64,000 bases of DNA from an uncultured Clostridia bacterium (GCA_930990065.1 CAKNOA010000005.1:18084-82083); one strand, 5' to 3'. Numbered from the stretch's first letter, positions 32,285-41,729 are shown. The notes: generated by a model from the letters alone, not told the origin. Program-made: numbers and translations.

Positions 32285-33658
32285 TTATGCGTTTCGCTGA
32301 AGCAGCGCCCGCACGATCTCTTCCATGTGCATCCCGCGGGAACCTTTTACCAGCACCGTGTCGCCGGGTTTCAGGTTTTCCTGCAGCCACGCGATCACCG
32401 TTTCGTTCGATTCTTCGTGGCGCACGGCCATGGAGGTGTGCCCATCCCGGGCCCCTTCGCAAATGGCAGCCGATTCCGGCCCGACGCACAGCAGTACGTC
32501 CACCCCATCGCGCACGCACGCCTGCCCGACGCTATAGTGGCCGCTGTGGCTCTCGGCGCCCAGTTCCAGCATGTCCCCCAGCACCGCGATGCGGCGCCCC
32601 ATAACCGGCATGTCCCGGAGCAGCTGCAAGCTGCTGCGCATGGAATCGGGGCTCGCATTATAGCAGTCGTCCACCACCGTCACATCCCCGGCGTGCAAAA
32701 TCTGCTGCCGCATAGCTGGCGGCTCGTAGGACGCCAGGGCCTTTGCCGCTTTTACCGGGTCGGCCCCCATGGTTTCGGCCACCGCGATACTCACCGCCGC
32801 GTTGCGCACATTGTGAAGCCCCGGCGCCGGTACCGAAACCGGCAGGCACCCCGTGGGCGTTTGCAACGTAAAGCGCACGCCGGTTTCGTCCTGCTGCACA
32901 TTTATGGCCCGGTACTCACATCCTTCCGACAGCCCGAAGGTAATAAGCCGCAGCGGTACTTGTCCTACTAGGCCCCGCAAGAGCTTGTCGTCCCCGTTAA
33001 TAAACACCGGCTGCTCGGGGGTAAACCGGTCGGTGATGTGCAGCTTTTCGGCCAAAATATTTTCCTGGGTTTTCAGGTACGCAATGTGCGACACCCCGAT
33101 ATTGGTCATCACCGCCATCGTGGGGCAGGCGATCTCACTTAACCGGCCCATTTCACCGAAATTACTCATGCCCATTTCCACGACGGCGCAGTCGTGTTCC
33201 TCCGACAACTGGAACAGCGTTAGCGGCAAACCCACCTGGCTATTCTGGTTGCCGCGGGTGCGCATTACGCAAAACGCCGATGACAGCGCCAGCGCCACCA
33301 TTTCCTTTGTGGTGGTTTTGCCCACGCTGCCGGTAATGCCCACCACCGGCAGGGAAAACCGCTGCCGCCAAGCCCTGGCGGTATCCTGCAAGGCCCGCAG
33401 GGTGTCGTCCACCCGGATCAGCACCCGGTCATCCCGCAGCGTGCCCGGCCCCTGGGTAAAGGAACCGGCGGCCCCGGCTTGCAAGGTCGCGTCAATAAAC
33501 ACATGGGCGTCGGTGCGCTCCCCTTTGATCGGCACAAAAAGGCCCCCGGGGGTGCCTTCCCGGCTGTCGGTAAAAAAGGAGGTCACCACGGCCTGCGGGT
33601 CCCCGCACAAAAGGGTCCCGCCGCAGGCCGCGGCGATTTCGGCTGCCGTCATTTTCAT
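32285..33658 (-). CDS. murF: UDP-N-acetylmuramoyl-tripeptide--D-alanyl-D-alanine ligase
   Basis: A 457-residue Mur ligase of normal length. The ATP loop is GITGSVGKTTTKE near residue 110, with TRGNQNSQVGLPLTL (a MurF hallmark) near 133 and VVEMGMSNFGEM near 160. The C-terminal domain has VDDCYNASPDSM near 325. It adds D-Ala-D-Ala to UDP-MurNAc-tripeptide in the cytosol. It overlaps murE by 4 bp and ends the transcript. Confidence 0.95.
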   Translation of the reverse strand: MKMTAAEIAAACGGTLLCGDPQAVVTSFFTDSREGTPGGLFVPIKGERTDAHVFIDATLQAGAAGSFTQGPGTLRDDRVLIRVDDTLRALQDTARAWRQRFSLPVVGITGSVGKTTTKEMVALALSSAFCVMRTRGNQNSQVGLPLTLFQLSEEHDCAVVEMGMSNFGEMGRLSEIACPTMAVMTNIGVSHIAYLKTQENILAEKLHITDRFTPEQPVFINGDDKLLRGLVGQVPLRLITFGLSEGCEYRAINVQQDETGVRFTLQTPTGCLPVSVPAPGLHNVRNAAVSIAVAETMGADPVKAAKALASYEPPAMRQQILHAGDVTVVDDCYNASPDSMRSSLQLLRDMPVMGRRIAVLGDMLELGAESHSGHYSVGQACVRDGVDVLLCVGPESAAICEGARDGHTSMAVRHEESNETVIAWLQENLKPGDTVLVKGSRGMHMEEIVRALLQRNA

Positions 33659-35169
33659 CCCAGTTTGCCCTCCTTTTTCAGGTCGTCCAAAATTTCGCGG
33701 ATCACAACCCGTTCGTCAAACGGATACTTGACCCCCTTGATTTCCTGGTAATCTTCGTGGCCTTTGCCCGCCAATACCACAATGTCACCGGGTTCGTGGT
33801 GTTCGATGCAGTAGCGGATGGCCTGTTTCCGGTCGGGGATTTCGATGTGGCGGCCATTGGTTTTTTCCATGCCCACCAGGATGTCTTTGATAATATCGTT
33901 CACGTCCTCATACCGGGAGTTATCGGCGGTAATCACCGACAAATCCGCCAGGCGGCCGCTCATTTCGCCCATTTCGTACCGGCGGATCTTCGGGCGGTTG
34001 CCGCCCGCGCCGAATAGGCACACCAGGCGCTTGGGGTGATATTCCCGCAGGGTCGTCAAAATGCTCTCCATGCTCACGGCGTTGTGGGCGTAATCGATCA
34101 GCAGCGTAAAGTCCCCGGGTACCGGCACCGGTTCCACCCGGCCTTTTACGTGCACGTTATAAAGCCCGTGGCGCATGGCTTCTTCGTCACAGTCGAGGTG
34201 GCGGCACACCGCCATGGCCGCCAGGGCGTTATACACGCTAAAGCGCCCCGGGATGCCCACATCCAGCGAAAAATGCAGCGCGCCGTCCAGGGTAAAGTGT
34301 ACCCCCAGGTACCCCGGGCGGCTGATGAGGTGGGCGTCTTTCGCGCGCAGGGCCGCATCGTGTTCGCACCCGTAGGTGTCCACCTCGCAGGTATGCCCCT
34401 GCAATACGCCCTGCCAGGCTTTATCATCCACATTCACAATGCCCAACCGGCACTGCCGGAATAACAGGCTCTTGCAATATAGGTATTCTTCCATGTCCTT
34501 GTGTTCCGCGCCGCCGATGTGGTCGGGGGAAAAGTTCGTGAACAGCCCGATGTCATAGGTGATCCCCGCCACCCGGTGGGCTTTCAGCCCAATGGAAGAC
34601 GCTTCCATCACGCAGCAGCGGCAGCCTTCTTCCACCATTTGCCTAAGGTAGCGCTGCACTTCATACGATTCGGGGGTGGTGTTGTCGGTGGGGATCACCT
34701 TGTCGCCGATCATCACGCCCATGGTGCCGATCATGCCGGTTTTGTGCCCGGCCTGTTCCAAAATGGCCCGCACCATGCACGCCGTGGTGGTTTTGCCTTT
34801 GGTCCCGGTGATGCCGACCATTTTCATCTCCCTACTGGGATGGCCGAAAAACGCCGCGCTCAAAAACGCCAGCGCCCGCCGGCAGTCGGGGGTGCGCAGT
34901 ACCGGCACTTTTTGCACATCCACGTCGTGTTCCGTCAAAATGGCCGCCGCGCCTTTTTCCGCCGCCGCGGCAGCATAGGCATGGCCGTCGTGTACCGCCC
35001 CGGGCAGGCACACAAACAAACACCCCGGCTGTACTTTCCGGGAATCATACACAATATCGGTCACATCCGTTTGGGACAAAGCGCCGGTTTCGGGAATCTC
35101 GTCCCCATCCGGCAGCGTAACGGCAACCCCTTCCTGACAGAGGTCGCGCAGTAATTCACCCAGCTGCAT
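33655..35169 (-). CDS. murE: UDP-N-acetylmuramoyl-L-alanyl-D-glutamate--2,6-diaminopimelate ligase
   Basis: A 504-residue Mur ligase. GITGTKGKTTTACMVR near residue 118 is the ATP loop; TTPESYEVQRYL and ASSIGLKAHRV follow. The amino-acid specificity motif reads TADNSRYEDVND, near 405: the Arg that marks mDAP-adding enzymes is kept, but the usual Pro of DNPR is Ser. mDAP addition is therefore likely but not certain. ATG 35169 is chosen over one three codons upstream because GGAGG is 9 bases before it. It follows the P-type ATPase on the same strand and is coupled to murF. Confidence 0.93.
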   Translation of the reverse strand: MQLGELLRDLCQEGVAVTLPDGDEIPETGALSQTDVTDIVYDSRKVQPGCLFVCLPGAVHDGHAYAAAAAEKGAAAILTEHDVDVQKVPVLRTPDCRRALAFLSAAFFGHPSREMKMVGITGTKGKTTTACMVRAILEQAGHKTGMIGTMGVMIGDKVIPTDNTTPESYEVQRYLRQMVEEGCRCCVMEASSIGLKAHRVAGITYDIGLFTNFSPDHIGGAEHKDMEEYLYCKSLLFRQCRLGIVNVDDKAWQGVLQGHTCEVDTYGCEHDAALRAKDAHLISRPGYLGVHFTLDGALHFSLDVGIPGRFSVYNALAAMAVCRHLDCDEEAMRHGLYNVHVKGRVEPVPVPGDFTLLIDYAHNAVSMESILTTLREYHPKRLVCLFGAGGNRPKIRRYEMGEMSGRLADLSVITADNSRYEDVNDIIKDILVGMEKTNGRHIEIPDRKQAIRYCIEHHEPGDIVVLAGKGHEDYQEIKGVKYPFDERVVIREILDDLKKEGKLG

Positions 35170-35265
35170 AAAAAGCATCCTCCTTTTTCCCTGCCCGCCC
35201 CGCCGCTTTTTGCGGCGGGCGAACCGGTTTTCTCTTATCGATGATACTCTTTCTTTTCCCGTCTG

Positions 35266-37905
35266 TCAATTCCGGGCACGGCGGCGGCGGTGCCTTCTTC
35301 TCCCTTCCCCCAGTTTGCCCAGTTCCGCGGGGATTAGCGGCATGAAGCTCAAGAAAAGGATTTCGCCCCAGGCAAAAAGCGGCAGCCCTACGGTACCGAA
35401 CACGGCCCCCAATACGGGCACCACCATCACAAGGGTTTGCAAAAGCGCGCCCACCAGCGCCGCTGCCAGCAGCCGCCCGCTTTTGCGCAGCCCGCCGCGG
35501 CAAATGGGCACCCGCGCGTGCATGTTCAGGGTGTGCACCAGCTGCGAAAAGCTCAGCACGCCAAACGCCATGGTGCGCCCGGCCGCCGCCGACCCAAGCT
35601 GCCCCTGCCCCAGCACAAACGCCAGGAGCGCCAAGGCCCCGATCAGGCACCCTTCCAGCAGCATAACGACGCCTTCGCCCTTTTCGAACAGCCGCCGGCC
35701 CGGCCGCGGCGGGCGGTCCATCAGCCCGTCTTCGCACGGGTCTACCCCCAGCGCCAAGGCGGGAAGCGAATCGGTCACCAGATTCACCCACAATAGCTGT
35801 ACAGCTAGGAGCGGTTCGGGCCACCCCAGCAAAAACGCCAGCAGCACGGTCAAAATTTCCCCGGTGTTGCACGACAGCAGGAAATGGACGGTTTTGCGGA
35901 TGTTTTCAAAAATCGCCCGCCCCTGGCGCACCGCTTCCACAATGGTTTCGAACCGGTCGTCGGCCAGTACCATATCGGCCGCCTGGCGGGCCACCTGGGT
36001 GCCCCCTTTGCCCATGGCGCAGCCGATGTCCGCCATGCGCAAGGCCGGGGCGTCGTTGATGCCGTCGCCGGTCATGGCGGTGACAAACCCTCTCTTTTGA
36101 AATAGGCTCACAAGCTGCACTTTGTGTTTGGGCTGTACCCGGGCAAACACCCGGCATGTCTGCGCCCGTTGCCACAGGGTTTCGTCCGTCATCTGGTCGA
36201 GTTCCCGCCCGGTGATCACCGTCCCGTCATTTGTTAACCCAATCTGCTGGGCAATGGCCGCCGCGGTGGCCGGTTGGTCCCCGGTAATCATCACCACGCG
36301 GATGCCCGCCTTGCGGCACACCCGCACCGCCTGCTTCACGCCTTTGCGGGGCGGGTCTTCCATGCCCACCAGCCCCAAAAAGCACAGCGGCACGCTGCCT
36401 TCCCGCCCCGGTCCGGGCAGGGGCCCCCGGTACACCCCCACGGCCAGCACCCGCAGGGCCTGCCCGGCCATCTGCTCGTTTTCCTTTAAAATACGGCCCC
36501 GCTCCTCAGGCGAAAGCGCCCCCGGCCCGCCTTTGACCCGGCGGCTGTCGCACCGCGCCAGGATGATTTCCGGCGCGCCTTTTACGACCATCAGCCCCTG
36601 CCCCCCGGGGCCTTCGTGCAGGGACGTCATCTGCTTTTCTTTGGAAGAAAACGGGATCTGCCGCCGGGTGGGGAATTTTTCCCGCAGCTGCCCTAAAGGC
36701 GTCCGGCACGCCTGCACCAGCGCTTTTTCCGTGGGTTCCCCCTCGATTTTGCCCCGCTTTTCTTCGCAGCTGCTGCATAACGCGCAGCAGCCCAAAATCT
36801 CCTGGGCCTGGGGGGACGATAGGTCATAGGGGGTAAGCCCGCTGCTCACTTTGGTGACCGTCATGTGCCCACAGGTGAGCGTCCCGGTTTTGTCGGTGCA
36901 GATCACCCCCGCGCTGCCCAGGGTCTCCACCGCGGGCAACCGGCGGATCACGGCTTTCCGCCCGGCCAGCCGCCGCACCCCGCAGGCCAGCACCACCGTC
37001 ACCACGGCGGGCAGCCCTTCGGGAATGGCGGCCACCGCCAAGCTCACGGCAATCAGGAACATCGGCAGGACGTCCCTATGCTGAACCACCCCCAAAAGGA
37101 ACAGCGCCGCGCAAATCCCCAGCACCGCCAGCCCCAACGTTTTGCCCATGCGGGCCAGCTTTTCCTGTAACGGGGTGCGCGGCGCCTCGCTTTGCGCCAG
37201 CATGGAAGCGATCTGCCCCATATGGGTGTGCATGCCGGTTTGAGTTACTACCATTTCGCCGTCCCCGGCCACCACACTGGTACCGGCATACGCCATGTTG
37301 GCGCACTCCGCCGGGGGCGCGCCCTGGGGCGCCAGCTGTCCGGCGTTTTTGGGCACCGGCACCGATTCCCCTGTCAGCGCCGATTCGTCGGTTTTCATGC
37401 CGTTTTCCAGCAGCAGCCGCCCATCGGCGGGCACAATATCCCCGGCCTTTAGGAGTAAAATGTCCCCGGGCACCAATTCATTTGCATCCACCACGCCCAC
37501 CTGGCCGCCGCGCCGCACCCGGGCTTTGGGCGCCGACAGTTTTTTCAGCGCGTCAATGGCCTTTTCGGCGCGGCTTTCCTGCACGGTGCCGATGAGCGCG
37601 TTGCAGGTGACAATCCCCAAAATAATCAGCGGGTCGGGGGACAGCCCTTCGCCCTGCCACAGCGACACGCCCCCGGAAATCAGGGCGGCCGCTAATAGCA
37701 CCAGAATCATAAAATCGGCAAACTGGCGGAAAAACCGCCGCAAAGGCCCTTCTTTCTTCGCCCCTTCCAGTTCGTTTTTGCCCCACACGGCCTGCCGCTG
37801 CTGCACCTGCCCCGGGCTCAGGCCCTTTTCCCGGCCGGTTTTCAGCTTTTCCAGGACCTGTGGGCCCGTCAGGGTCTGCGGTTCCTGTTCCCGTTTTTTC
37901 ATCAT
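35266..37905 (-). CDS. Cation-transporting P-type ATPase, Ca2+-ATPase (P2) type
   Basis: An 879-residue P-type ATPase. The actuator motif is LTGESVPVPK (near residue 180), the phosphorylation site is ICTDKTGTLT (near 335), and the hinge motif is TGDGINDAPAL (near 620). PEGLPAVVTVVL in M4 and NTGEILTVLLAFLLGWPEPL/WVNLVTDSLPALALG in M5-M6 are those of SERCA/PMR1-like calcium pumps. It most likely exports Ca2+ (possibly Mn2+). The C-terminus ends in a strikingly basic tail. It has its own promoter, divergent from the PAP2 gene; murE and murF follow 96 bp downstream. Confidence 0.9.
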   Translation of the reverse strand: MMKKREQEPQTLTGPQVLEKLKTGREKGLSPGQVQQRQAVWGKNELEGAKKEGPLRRFFRQFADFMILVLLAAALISGGVSLWQGEGLSPDPLIILGIVTCNALIGTVQESRAEKAIDALKKLSAPKARVRRGGQVGVVDANELVPGDILLLKAGDIVPADGRLLLENGMKTDESALTGESVPVPKNAGQLAPQGAPPAECANMAYAGTSVVAGDGEMVVTQTGMHTHMGQIASMLAQSEAPRTPLQEKLARMGKTLGLAVLGICAALFLLGVVQHRDVLPMFLIAVSLAVAAIPEGLPAVVTVVLACGVRRLAGRKAVIRRLPAVETLGSAGVICTDKTGTLTCGHMTVTKVSSGLTPYDLSSPQAQEILGCCALCSSCEEKRGKIEGEPTEKALVQACRTPLGQLREKFPTRRQIPFSSKEKQMTSLHEGPGGQGLMVVKGAPEIILARCDSRRVKGGPGALSPEERGRILKENEQMAGQALRVLAVGVYRGPLPGPGREGSVPLCFLGLVGMEDPPRKGVKQAVRVCRKAGIRVVMITGDQPATAAAIAQQIGLTNDGTVITGRELDQMTDETLWQRAQTCRVFARVQPKHKVQLVSLFQKRGFVTAMTGDGINDAPALRMADIGCAMGKGGTQVARQAADMVLADDRFETIVEAVRQGRAIFENIRKTVHFLLSCNTGEILTVLLAFLLGWPEPLLAVQLLWVNLVTDSLPALALGVDPCEDGLMDRPPRPGRRLFEKGEGVVMLLEGCLIGALALLAFVLGQGQLGSAAAGRTMAFGVLSFSQLVHTLNMHARVPICRGGLRKSGRLLAAALVGALLQTLVMVVPVLGAVFGTVGLPLFAWGEILFLSFMPLIPAELGKLGEGRRRHRRRRARN

Positions 37906-37960
37906 GCCGCCCGCTCCTTCCCTTGTGCGCCCGTATCGATAGCGCTTTTTTGCCTAATCC

Positions 37961-37989
37961 TATGTAGACAGAAGGAAAAATATGTCCAA
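37961..37989 (-). promoter_or_regulatory. Promoter of the P-type ATPase gene
   Basis: TTGGAC, 17-bp spacer, TACATA on the minus strand. Confidence 0.55.
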
Positions 37990-38002
37990 GGCGCTTTTGG
38001 GA

Positions 38003-38031
38003 TTCTCATTTCCCTTTCTTCATGGTATACT
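38003..38031 (+). promoter_or_regulatory. Extended -10 promoter of the PAP2 gene
   Basis: TGGTATACT (extended -10 box) with a weak TTCTCA 17 bp upstream, plus strand. Confidence 0.55.
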
Positions 38032-38097
38032 AAAGAACATATCTTTAAAGAATCAATCTTTTCGAACCAACCGGTTCGGGCACAAGGAGGCGTATCC

Positions 38098-38670
38098 ATG
38101 CCGGATTTTATCACCCAAGTGGATGAAACCATCATTTTCTGGGTACAAACCCATTTGCACAACGCATTTACCGACCCGTTTTTTTCCCTCATTACCCATT
38201 TAGGCGACGCGGGGCTTATCTGGATCATTCTTGGCGTTTGCCTGCTCATCCCCCGGCGGTCCCGGTGGTGGGGGGCTTTACTCCTTATTGGGCTAGTCTC
38301 GTCGTATGTCATCGGTGACCTGCTCATGAAAAACCTGGTGGCACGCCCGCGGCCGTGCCACGATTTTCCCGAAGTGATGCTGCTCATTTCTGGGCCCAGC
38401 AGCTATTCGTTCCCGTCGGGGCACAGCTTTTCCAGCATGACCTGTGCCTGTTTACTGTGCCGGTTCCATAAAAAGGCCGGGGCGGCTGCCGTGGTGCTGG
38501 CGCTGCTGATCGCCTTTTCCCGCATTTTCCTGTTTGTGCACTATCCGTTTGATGTGTTCACAGGGCTGGTGCTGGGGCTTTTGTGGTCGCTGCTATTGTG
38601 GAAACTCGTGCTGTTTTCCCCGCTGCGCCATCATTTCCGCGAAGAAAAACTCACGGTGCTGCACCGCTAA
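38098..38670 (+). CDS. PAP2-family membrane phosphatase
   Basis: A 190-residue integral membrane phosphatase with all three PAP2 motifs: KNLVARPRP (near residue 79), PSGHSFSS (near 105) and SRIFLFVHYPFDV (near 143). Five hydrophobic segments surround them. Relatives dephosphorylate undecaprenyl pyrophosphate (BcrC-type) or phosphatidic acid or PGP; the substrate is not determined by the motifs. AAGGAGG precedes the ATG. Confidence 0.88.
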   Translation: MPDFITQVDETIIFWVQTHLHNAFTDPFFSLITHLGDAGLIWIILGVCLLIPRRSRWWGALLLIGLVSSYVIGDLLMKNLVARPRPCHDFPEVMLLISGPSSYSFPSGHSFSSMTCACLLCRFHKKAGAAAVVLALLIAFSRIFLFVHYPFDVFTGLVLGLLWSLLLWKLVLFSPLRHHFREEKLTVLHR

Positions 38671-38701
38671 CGGCATACCCCCGTACAGCACCGCTAGGCA
38701 T

Positions 38702-38746
38702 AAAAAAAGGAAGGATGAAACAAAAATCATCCTTCCTTTTTCTTTT
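38702..38746. terminator. Bidirectional terminator between the PAP2 and LURP-one genes
   Basis: A perfect 15-bp stem (38704-38718 with 38727-38741), A-rich on the left and followed by TTTTTCTTTTT on the right, between convergent genes. Confidence 0.85.
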
Positions 38747-39246
38747 TACAGTTGTCCTCCGGCCAGCGGCGCCGGCGCCATGCGCCCGGTGGATAAATCG
38801 ATGATCACCGCAATGCACAAACAGCACAGGGCTTTGTCTTCTTCGTCCGGCAGGGTCACCCCGTACGCCGTGCGCCCGTTGTGCACCGTAAACCCGTGGG
38901 TCATCAGCACCTGGCCGCTCTGGTCGGCCACATCAAAACTGCGGGTCACCGTGTCGCCGCGCACATGCCACAATAGCCCCTGCAGCTGCAGCGCCGGCCG
39001 GTGCCCGATAAACCGCTTCATCAGCGAAAATTCCCGGCCGTTTGCCAGGCTCACCCGATAATACCCCAGGCAATCGGACCCAAACCGGCGGATGGATGCC
39101 TTTTCCTGGCGGTTTTGGTCCATCAGCCCAAACACTCCGTGCAGCCCCAGGTACTGCCCGCGCACCGTATACAGCATGTCACCTTGCGGCCCGTACACGG
39201 TGAACAGCGCTTCGGGGGACCGTTCCTGTATCATCATCACCTTCAA
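38746..39246 (-). CDS. LURP-one-related (scramblase-like fold) protein
   Basis: About 166 residues from a TTG at 39246, which has AAAGGAGG 8 bases upstream; ATG codons three codons later are the alternative, and the long upstream frame is rejected because it lies inside the HAD gene. The pattern is that of the LURP-one/Tubby-like beta barrel: LFTVYGPQGDMLYTVRGQYL, GLMDQNRQEKASIRR, YYRVSLANGREFSLMKR, then WHVRGDTVTRSFDV. Bacterial members are of unknown function. It follows the HAD phosphatase gene by 35 bp, probably in one transcript. Confidence 0.7.
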   Translation of the reverse strand: MKVMMIQERSPEALFTVYGPQGDMLYTVRGQYLGLHGVFGLMDQNRQEKASIRRFGSDCLGYYRVSLANGREFSLMKRFIGHRPALQLQGLLWHVRGDTVTRSFDVADQSGQVLMTHGFTVHNGRTAYGVTLPDEEDKALCCLCIAVIIDLSTGRMAPAPLAGGQL

Positions 39247-39281
39247 AAGCGGCTCCTCCTTTTCTTCCGGTTTGAGGTGGT

Positions 39282-39935
39282 TTATTTCAAAATCTCTTCC
39301 AAAAGGGCTTTGGGCGTATCCACCAGGGTAGTGGCGCCGTGCTCCAGCAAAAACGCCCGGTCCCGGAACCCCCATGTACACGAGAGGCACCGCAGCCCCG
39401 CGTTGCGGGCGGTTTCAATATCTACGTCGGAATCCCCCACATACACCGTGTGGGCCGCGTCGCTTTTGAGTTCCTCCATACACGCCAGCACCGCGTCGGG
39501 CGCCGGTTTGCGCCGCACACCGGGGCGTTCGCCCACAGCCACCGGCACCAGCGGCCCGAAAAACCGCTGGCACAGCGATTTCACGGCAAAATCCGCCTTG
39601 TTCGATAAGATGCCCATCTTCACCCCGTTCGCTTGCAGCTGATGCAGCATCTCCATCACGCCGGGGTACGGCTGGGTGGTATCCAGGCAATGTGCCCCGT
39701 AGTGTTCCCGGAATACCTGCAAGGTTTCTTCATACTTGGGGTTTTCTTTGCCTCCGGGGATCGACCGGGCAATGAGCAGCCCAATCCCGTTGCCCACAAA
39801 CCGGCGCACGTCGTCCAGCGTGTGGGTCGCAAAGCCCATTTTTTCCATGGCCGCGTTGGTGCTGGCGGTCAAATCCCCCAGCGTATTCAGTAGCGTGCCG
39901 TCCAAATCGAACAAAACCGTTTTTTCACTGTTCAT
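39282..39935 (-). CDS. HAD-superfamily phosphatase (phosphoglycolate phosphatase-like)
   Basis: A 217-residue HAD hydrolase. Motif I is VLFDLDGTLLNT (residues 7-18), motif II is GILSNK near 108, and motif IV is VYVGDSDVDIETA near 160, with the KPAPDAV lysine segment near 143. The helical cap lies after motif I, as in Gph/PpaX. Phosphoglycolate phosphatase or pyrophosphatase activity is the family default, not a proof. ATG 39935 has GAAGGAAG upstream. Confidence 0.85.
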   Translation of the reverse strand: MNSEKTVLFDLDGTLLNTLGDLTASTNAAMEKMGFATHTLDDVRRFVGNGIGLLIARSIPGGKENPKYEETLQVFREHYGAHCLDTTQPYPGVMEMLHQLQANGVKMGILSNKADFAVKSLCQRFFGPLVPVAVGERPGVRRKPAPDAVLACMEELKSDAAHTVYVGDSDVDIETARNAGLRCLSCTWGFRDRAFLLEHGATTLVDTPKALLEEILK

Positions 39936-39963
39936 AATTCTTCCTTCTTCCCTGCATGGCAAA

Positions 39964-39994
39964 GAAGCCCGCCCTCTTATCCGGCAGGCTTTTT
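39964..39994 (-). terminator. Weak terminator candidate after the EIIA gene
   Basis: A 9-bp stem with one mismatch (39965-39973 with 39983-39991) followed on the minus strand by TTCTTTGCC. The short U-tract makes readthrough into the HAD gene likely. Confidence 0.4.
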
Positions 39995-40014
39995 ACTCCA
40001 GGCTTTTGGCCTTT

Positions 40015-40530
40015 TTATTCCCGAATCTGCGTTTCTTCCTCTTCACCGTATTTCCACACCCAGTCGATGCCCGCCTGTACCTGGCCCTGGGCCGCTTCTT
40101 TCACTTCCCACAGGTTATTTTCCAGCAGCAATACCGGGGTGATGGTGGAGCAGCCGTACTGGTGCAATAGGTTCATATCCGCCCGGCACACCAAATCCCC
40201 GGCCTGCACTTCGTCCCCCGGGCGCACCCGGGGCGCAAACCCCCGTTCGCCCACTTTCACCGTATCCAGCCCGATATGCACGAACACTTCGGCGCCGTCG
40301 CGGCTGCGAATGGCAAACGCGTGCCCGGTGGGGGCCATATAGCTGACCACCCCGTCAATCGGCGAGAGCACTTCGCCGTCGGTCATCTCAATCGCCGCGC
40401 CAAATCCCATGGACCCATGGGAAAAGGCCGTATCCGGCACGTCTTCCAGCGGCACAATATCGCCGCTCACCGGCGCCCAGACTGTCTGCTGTTCCGGGAC
40501 TTTTTCCTCTTTTCTTTTCCACCAAAACAT
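40015..40530 (-). CDS. PTS glucose-type EIIA domain protein
   Basis: A 171-residue stand-alone EIIA(Glc). GDIVPLEDVPDTAFS opens the domain, SPIDGVVSYMAPTGHAFAI carries the first active-site His, and GAEVFVHIGLDTV (near residue 85) carries the phosphorylated His. CRADMNLL and TPVLLLE complete the pattern. It accepts phosphate from HPr and passes it to an EIIB not present in this window. The short basic N-terminal extension (MFWWKRKEEK) is common in Firmicutes. GGGGGAACC lies before the ATG. Confidence 0.9.
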   Translation of the reverse strand: MFWWKRKEEKVPEQQTVWAPVSGDIVPLEDVPDTAFSHGSMGFGAAIEMTDGEVLSPIDGVVSYMAPTGHAFAIRSRDGAEVFVHIGLDTVKVGERGFAPRVRPGDEVQAGDLVCRADMNLLHQYGCSTITPVLLLENNLWEVKEAAQGQVQAGIDWVWKYGEEEETQIRE

Positions 40531-40685
40531 GGTTCGGTTCCCCCTTTCGGGATGTGCAAAAGATATCGTTTTTTATTTTATCACAATTGCCCCCCTTTTT
40601 TCCACCCTCTTTTTCACATTGGGAGGCACACGGCCTGTTTTCGCGCCTTTTTTTCAAAAAAGCCGCCCCGCTTTTCCCCCTTTTA

Positions 40686-40694
40686 TGGTATGAT
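40686..40694 (+). promoter_or_regulatory. Extended -10 promoter of the hydroxyacid dehydrogenase gene
   Basis: TGGTATGAT (extended -10) about 30 bp before the start codon; no clear -35 box. Confidence 0.45.
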
Positions 40695-40723
40695 AAAAAG
40701 AAAAAAAGTAGGAGGCCGGATTC

Positions 40724-41710
40724 ATGGAAAAAGAAAAAATCCTCGTCATGCTGCCCACCACCGAAGAGGAACGCCAGGCGTTCTACCGGGCAGCGCCCGA
40801 CGCGGACGTATATTGCTGCCTGCCCGAAGAAGCCACCCGGGACAGGATTCAATGGGCCAATGTCATTTTTGGTTCCCCTGCGATTGACGACGTGCGGGGC
40901 AGCCAAAACCTGCGCTGGCTGCAAAGCAATGCCGCCGGACCGGACGGGTATCTGAAACCGGGTGTCCTGCCCGAAGGCTGCCAGCTCACCAACGCCAGCG
41001 GCAGCTATGGGCTGGCGATTTCGGAACATATGCTGGGCATGCTGCTCATGCTGCTGAAAAAACTGCACACCTACCGCGACAGCCAGCACCGCCACGAATG
41101 GAAAAGCCAGGGTTCGGTCAAGAGCATCTGGGGCTCCACCGTGCTGGTACTGGGGATGGGGGACATCGGCGGCGAATTTGCCCGCCGCTGCCAGGCCCTG
41201 GGCGCTCACGTCATCGGCGTACGCCGGCAGGATACGAAGAAGCCTGACTATGTGGACGAGCTGCACCTGATCGGCGATCTCGATACCCTGCTGCCCCGGG
41301 CCGACGTGGTGGCCATCGCCATGCCCGGCACGCCGGAAACCAAAGGGATGTTTGATGACGAGCGCCTCTCGCGCATGAAGGAAGGCAGTATCATCCTCAA
41401 CGTGGGCCGCGGCTCCATTATCGACACCGCCGCCCTCACCCGGGCCCTGCAAAGTGGGCACCTCTCCGGCGCGGGGCTGGATGTCACCGACCCGGAACCC
41501 CTGCCCGATGACTGCCCCCTGTGGGACATCCCGTCGGCCCTGATTACCCCCCATGTCAGCGGATTTTTCCACCTGCGGGAAACGCTCACCCGCATTTTGC
41601 AGCTGTGCGTGGAAAACCTCACCCGCTGGGAAAACGGCCAGCCCTTGTTAAACCGCATGGACCCGCAAACCGGTTACCGCAGCACGGAAAACCGCAATGT
41701 GCGCCCCTAA
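40724..41710 (+). CDS. D-2-hydroxyacid dehydrogenase family protein
   Basis: A 328-residue NAD(P)-dependent dehydrogenase. The Rossmann motif is VLGMGDIGGEFARR (near residue 142), NVGRGSIIDTAAL carries the catalytic Arg (near 225), the Glu is in DVTDPEPLPDD (near 255), and the His is in ITPHVSGFF (near 275). It is nearest to the GhrA/phosphoglycerate dehydrogenase-like subgroup. It reduces a 2-keto acid; the substrate cannot be told. AGGAGG precedes the ATG. The GNAT gene follows 19 bp later and is probably co-transcribed. Confidence 0.88.
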   Translation: MEKEKILVMLPTTEEERQAFYRAAPDADVYCCLPEEATRDRIQWANVIFGSPAIDDVRGSQNLRWLQSNAAGPDGYLKPGVLPEGCQLTNASGSYGLAISEHMLGMLLMLLKKLHTYRDSQHRHEWKSQGSVKSIWGSTVLVLGMGDIGGEFARRCQALGAHVIGVRRQDTKKPDYVDELHLIGDLDTLLPRADVVAIAMPGTPETKGMFDDERLSRMKEGSIILNVGRGSIIDTAALTRALQSGHLSGAGLDVTDPEPLPDDCPLWDIPSALITPHVSGFFHLRETLTRILQLCVENLTRWENGQPLLNRMDPQTGYRSTENRNVRP

Positions 41711-41729
41711 GGGAAAGGAGTCTATGTCC

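Noticed and set aside
35203..35223. A perfect GC hairpin (CCCGCCGC-TTTTT-GCGGCGGG) between the P-type ATPase gene and murE.
   Set aside because: No U-tract in the direction of transcription, so it is not a good terminator; may be an mRNA processing or stability element, but nothing supports one reading.
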